Position numbers and translations under genes: made by a program | In this document: piece after piece, positions 5,460 to 7,078 of the stretch | Position numbering within the stretch: position 1 is the stretch's first letter | How the letters are laid out: each line of letters begins with the position of its first letter | From: Thermoprotei archaeon | GTDB lineage: Archaea; Thermoproteota; Methanomethylicia; Nezhaarchaeales; WYZ-LMO8 | Length of the DNA: 7,078 nt | NCBI GenBank assembly: GCA_003649565.1 | Contig: QMSF01000044.1 | Coordinates: forward strand, 1 to 7,078 | Direction of reading: 5' to 3' | Notes under the pieces: generated by a model | What the model saw: only the letters and a program-made list of their open reading frames with translations | Databases searched by the model: none | Told to the model about the DNA's origin: nothing

Positions 5460-6836
5460 ATGGAGCGAGAGGACATAATATCATCACTTAAGAGCATTGG
5501 CTTGACAGAATATGAAAGCCGAGTTTACGTGGCGTTGATAGATCTTGGAAAGGCGAAAGCCAAAGAGATAAGCGATGTTACTTCAATAGCCTATCCCAAG
5601 GTTTACAGTGTTCTGTCAGATCTTAAAGAGAAAGGCTTCGTTGAGGAAGAGCTTGAAAGGCCTAGGTCATTTAGGCCTGTTGATCCAGCCAGAGCCATTA
5701 GAAATTTCGTTGAGGAGAAGATCGCGTTGTTGAGGGGCGAGGCTGAGCGAGCTGTTAAGGCTTTATCAGCAAGATATGAGGCATCAAGCACAGGTGAAGG
5801 TAAGACCTTTATCATACAAAGCAGGAGAGGCATCTTAACAAGACTACGAGAGGTCATCTCTAAAGCTAGGAAAGAGATATTGATTTCTGCTCCTCACTTT
5901 GAAGTACTTGGAATTAAAGCGTTGTTTCTTGATTTGAATTCTGCTAGAAGACGTGGTGTTGAAATTAGGATTTTGACTGCTCCATCGACGCCAAATAAAG
6001 AGATAAGCAGAGTTATGGAGATTGCGGATGTTAGAATTAAAGATGGACTTGAAAGCTACTATGTCATAACCGATGTTGGAGCCTTGTTGATATCAGGCAA
6101 GCCTAATGATATGCGAGCAATATTCATAGCTGACGAGCTGGGCATCAAGCCTACGCGAGAGCATTTCAATTATACATGGTTTGAAGCTACGCCAGCTGCA
6201 ATACATCTAGGTCTTGAGCAGGCCAAACGAGGCATAATAATTTTGGCAGGTGGAATGAGCAAGCGGATGGGCAAGGACAAAACGTTGCTCCCAGTTAAGG
6301 GCGTACCGATGATCAAGCGAGTTGTCGATGCGGCATTAAAAGTTTCTAGTGAAGTCATTGTAGTTGTTGGCGGTAGAAAAATGGTTAAGGAATTGAGCAA
6401 TGTGCTTGGCGGAGAGGTAACAATAACAGAAGATGAAGAAAGAGGTTGGGGCCCCATAATGGGCATATTCTCAGGCTGCAAGAAAGCTCGCGCCGAGTAC
6501 ATAGCGGTTGTTCCATGCGATGCTCCATTCATTAATCCAAAGGTTTTAATGGAACTCTTTAAGAGGGCTGAAGGCCATGATGCTGCTATTCCTCGCTGGC
6601 CTAATGGGTATCTAGAGCCTCTTCACTCCGTTTATCGGAGAGAGGCGGTATTGGAGGTAGCCCACGAGCTTATCAGAAAGGGCTCTAGGTCCATGCTTCA
6701 CTTGATAGAGAAGCTAAAGGATGTCGTTTACGTTCCTGTTGAGGAGCTCAGGCTTATGGATGATAAGCTGTTGACCTTCTTTAATGTCAATACTCCAAGA
6801 GACCTGCTAATAGCTGAAGCTACTGAGATTTCATGA
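5460..6836 (+). CDS. TrmB-family regulator fused to MobA-like molybdopterin nucleotidyltransferase
   Basis: This is one uninterrupted 458-aa frame from ATG 5460; TTG 5454 is an alternative. Residues 1-75 are a TrmB winged helix-turn-helix (LTEYESRVYVALIDLG, then IAYPKVYSVLSDLKEKGFV). Residues 78-110 are probably a coiled-coil linker. Residues 115-245 resemble the phospholipase-D-like TrmB sensor domain (ARKEILISAP, RRGVEIRIL) without an HKD motif. Residues 257-458 form a full-length MobA-type domain. It has LAGGMSKRMGKDK from 262, GPIMGI from 331, PCDAPF 352-357 with the metal-binding Asp 354, EPLH 386-389, and a final NVNTPRD from 442. MobA transfers GMP (or CMP in relatives) to molybdopterin to make the dinucleotide Mo/W cofactor. 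The fusion suggests one protein that both makes the cofactor and controls transcription, possibly its own. The substrate nucleotide cannot be told from sequence. Confidence 0.88.
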   Translation: MEREDIISSLKSIGLTEYESRVYVALIDLGKAKAKEISDVTSIAYPKVYSVLSDLKEKGFVEEELERPRSFRPVDPARAIRNFVEEKIALLRGEAERAVKALSARYEASSTGEGKTFIIQSRRGILTRLREVISKARKEILISAPHFEVLGIKALFLDLNSARRRGVEIRILTAPSTPNKEISRVMEIADVRIKDGLESYYVITDVGALLISGKPNDMRAIFIADELGIKPTREHFNYTWFEATPAAIHLGLEQAKRGIIILAGGMSKRMGKDKTLLPVKGVPMIKRVVDAALKVSSEVIVVVGGRKMVKELSNVLGGEVTITEDEERGWGPIMGIFSGCKKARAEYIAVVPCDAPFINPKVLMELFKRAEGHDAAIPRWPNGYLEPLHSVYRREAVLEVAHELIRKGSRSMLHLIEKLKDVVYVPVEELRLMDDKLLTFFNVNTPRDLLIAEATEIS

Positions 6837-7078
6837 AGAGCTCCACGATCTTTAGAAGCTTGTCTTTGTCACGTGGCAGAAATAGGCATTCGACATTACC
6901 GTGAAATGACCTTTCTATATCTTTATTAAACGTACATGCCGCTAATATTGGCGGCTGTGTTCCTTGAAGCCTTTCTTCAAGGTCTTCAAGGTCTTTAAAG
7001 GCTATAATCTTGCCTACATCAGTTCTCTTAGCTATAAGCCTGTGAAGACCTTCTATTATGAGAACATCTAAGTCGCTA
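6820..7078 (-). CDS. mobB: MobB-like molybdopterin-guanine dinucleotide biosynthesis protein (C-terminal part)
   Basis: On the - strand, a frame open to the right edge runs 85 codons to a TAG at 6822-6820. It encodes SDLDVLIIEGLHRL near the edge, then AKRTDVGKIIAF, QGTQPPILAAC and a C-terminus of FMKSQ. The DLDVLIIEG segment is the Walker-B-like strand of MobB GTPases, and the following R-x-DV-x-KI and PPILA segments fit the family's second half. The N-terminal P-loop lies outside the window, so it cannot be checked. MobB assists MobA in Mo cofactor dinucleotide formation, which matches the adjacent MobA domain. The gene converges on the TrmB-MobA gene and overlaps its last 17 bases, so the two are not in one operon. 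Family assignment rests on about half the protein. Confidence 0.7.
   Translation of the reverse strand, partial: SDLDVLIIEGLHRLIAKRTDVGKIIAFKDLEDLEERLQGTQPPILAACTFNKDIERSFHGNVECLFLPRDKDKLLKIVELFMKSQ

Noticed and set aside
5808..6195. Phospholipase D activity of the middle domain of the TrmB fusion
   Set aside because: The segment has the PLD-like fold signature seen in TrmB regulators, but I find no HxKx4D motif, so catalysis is not supported.
6170..6532. Open frame of 120 codons on the - strand within the MobA domain
   Set aside because: It is antisense to conserved nucleotidyltransferase motifs, with no recognisable domain.
6974..6991. Tandem TCTTCAAGG repeat, two copies
   Set aside because: It lies in the mobB-like coding sequence and encodes the repeated Asp-Leu-Glu stretch of a helix. 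Two copies are too few for a repeat element.
1..7078. tRNA, rRNA, CRISPR array, insertion sequence or attachment site
   Set aside because: I saw no cloverleaf, no regularly spaced repeats, no transposase frame and no terminal inverted repeats. Nearly all bases are accounted for by protein genes.

Overview
The window looks archaeal. Coding density is very high. Starts mix ATG, GTG and TTG. Shine-Dalgarno sequences are of the GGAGGTGATC type, TATA-like boxes lie upstream of several genes, and arginine codons are mostly AGA/AGG. Protein families typical of archaea are present: a TrmB regulator, a 4Fe-4S PAPS-reductase-like protein and an MTH1187/DUF77 protein. A thermophilic or anaerobic Thermoproteota-type lineage is my best guess, but the sequence alone does not fix the taxon.

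Layout. Bases 1-663 (+) are the 3' end of a PAPS-reductase-like gene with a two-cluster ferredoxin tail. It overlaps a gene for a secreted, membrane-anchored HExxH metallopeptidase-like protein (653-2236, +). A small thiamine-binding-family gene (2233-2544, -) converges on that gene with a 4-base overlap. A short divergent promoter region (about 2545-2608) separates it from a run of + strand genes: a divergent MoeA-like protein (2609-3847), a CooC-like metal-insertion ATPase (3904-4656), a DUF4213/DUF364 'heavy-metal chelation' protein (4640-5422), and a protein that fuses a TrmB-type regulator to a complete MobA-like nucleotidyltransferase (5460-6836). The right edge holds the 3' half of a mobB-like gene on the - strand (6820-7078), overlapping the fusion gene tail to tail.

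Functional picture. The right-hand 4.5 kb is a molybdenum/tungsten-cofactor neighbourhood: metal insertion (MoeA-like), nucleotide attachment (MobA-like) and the MobB accessory GTPase. Two genes normally linked to other metals sit among these, the CooC-type ATPase and DUF364. The most unusual object is the TrmB-MobA fusion, in which the cofactor nucleotidyltransferase occupies the place where the founding TrmB carries its sugar-sensing domain. A perfect 16-base inverted repeat overlaps the likely promoter of that gene and could be its operator. The left-hand genes show no evident functional link to the cofactor genes.
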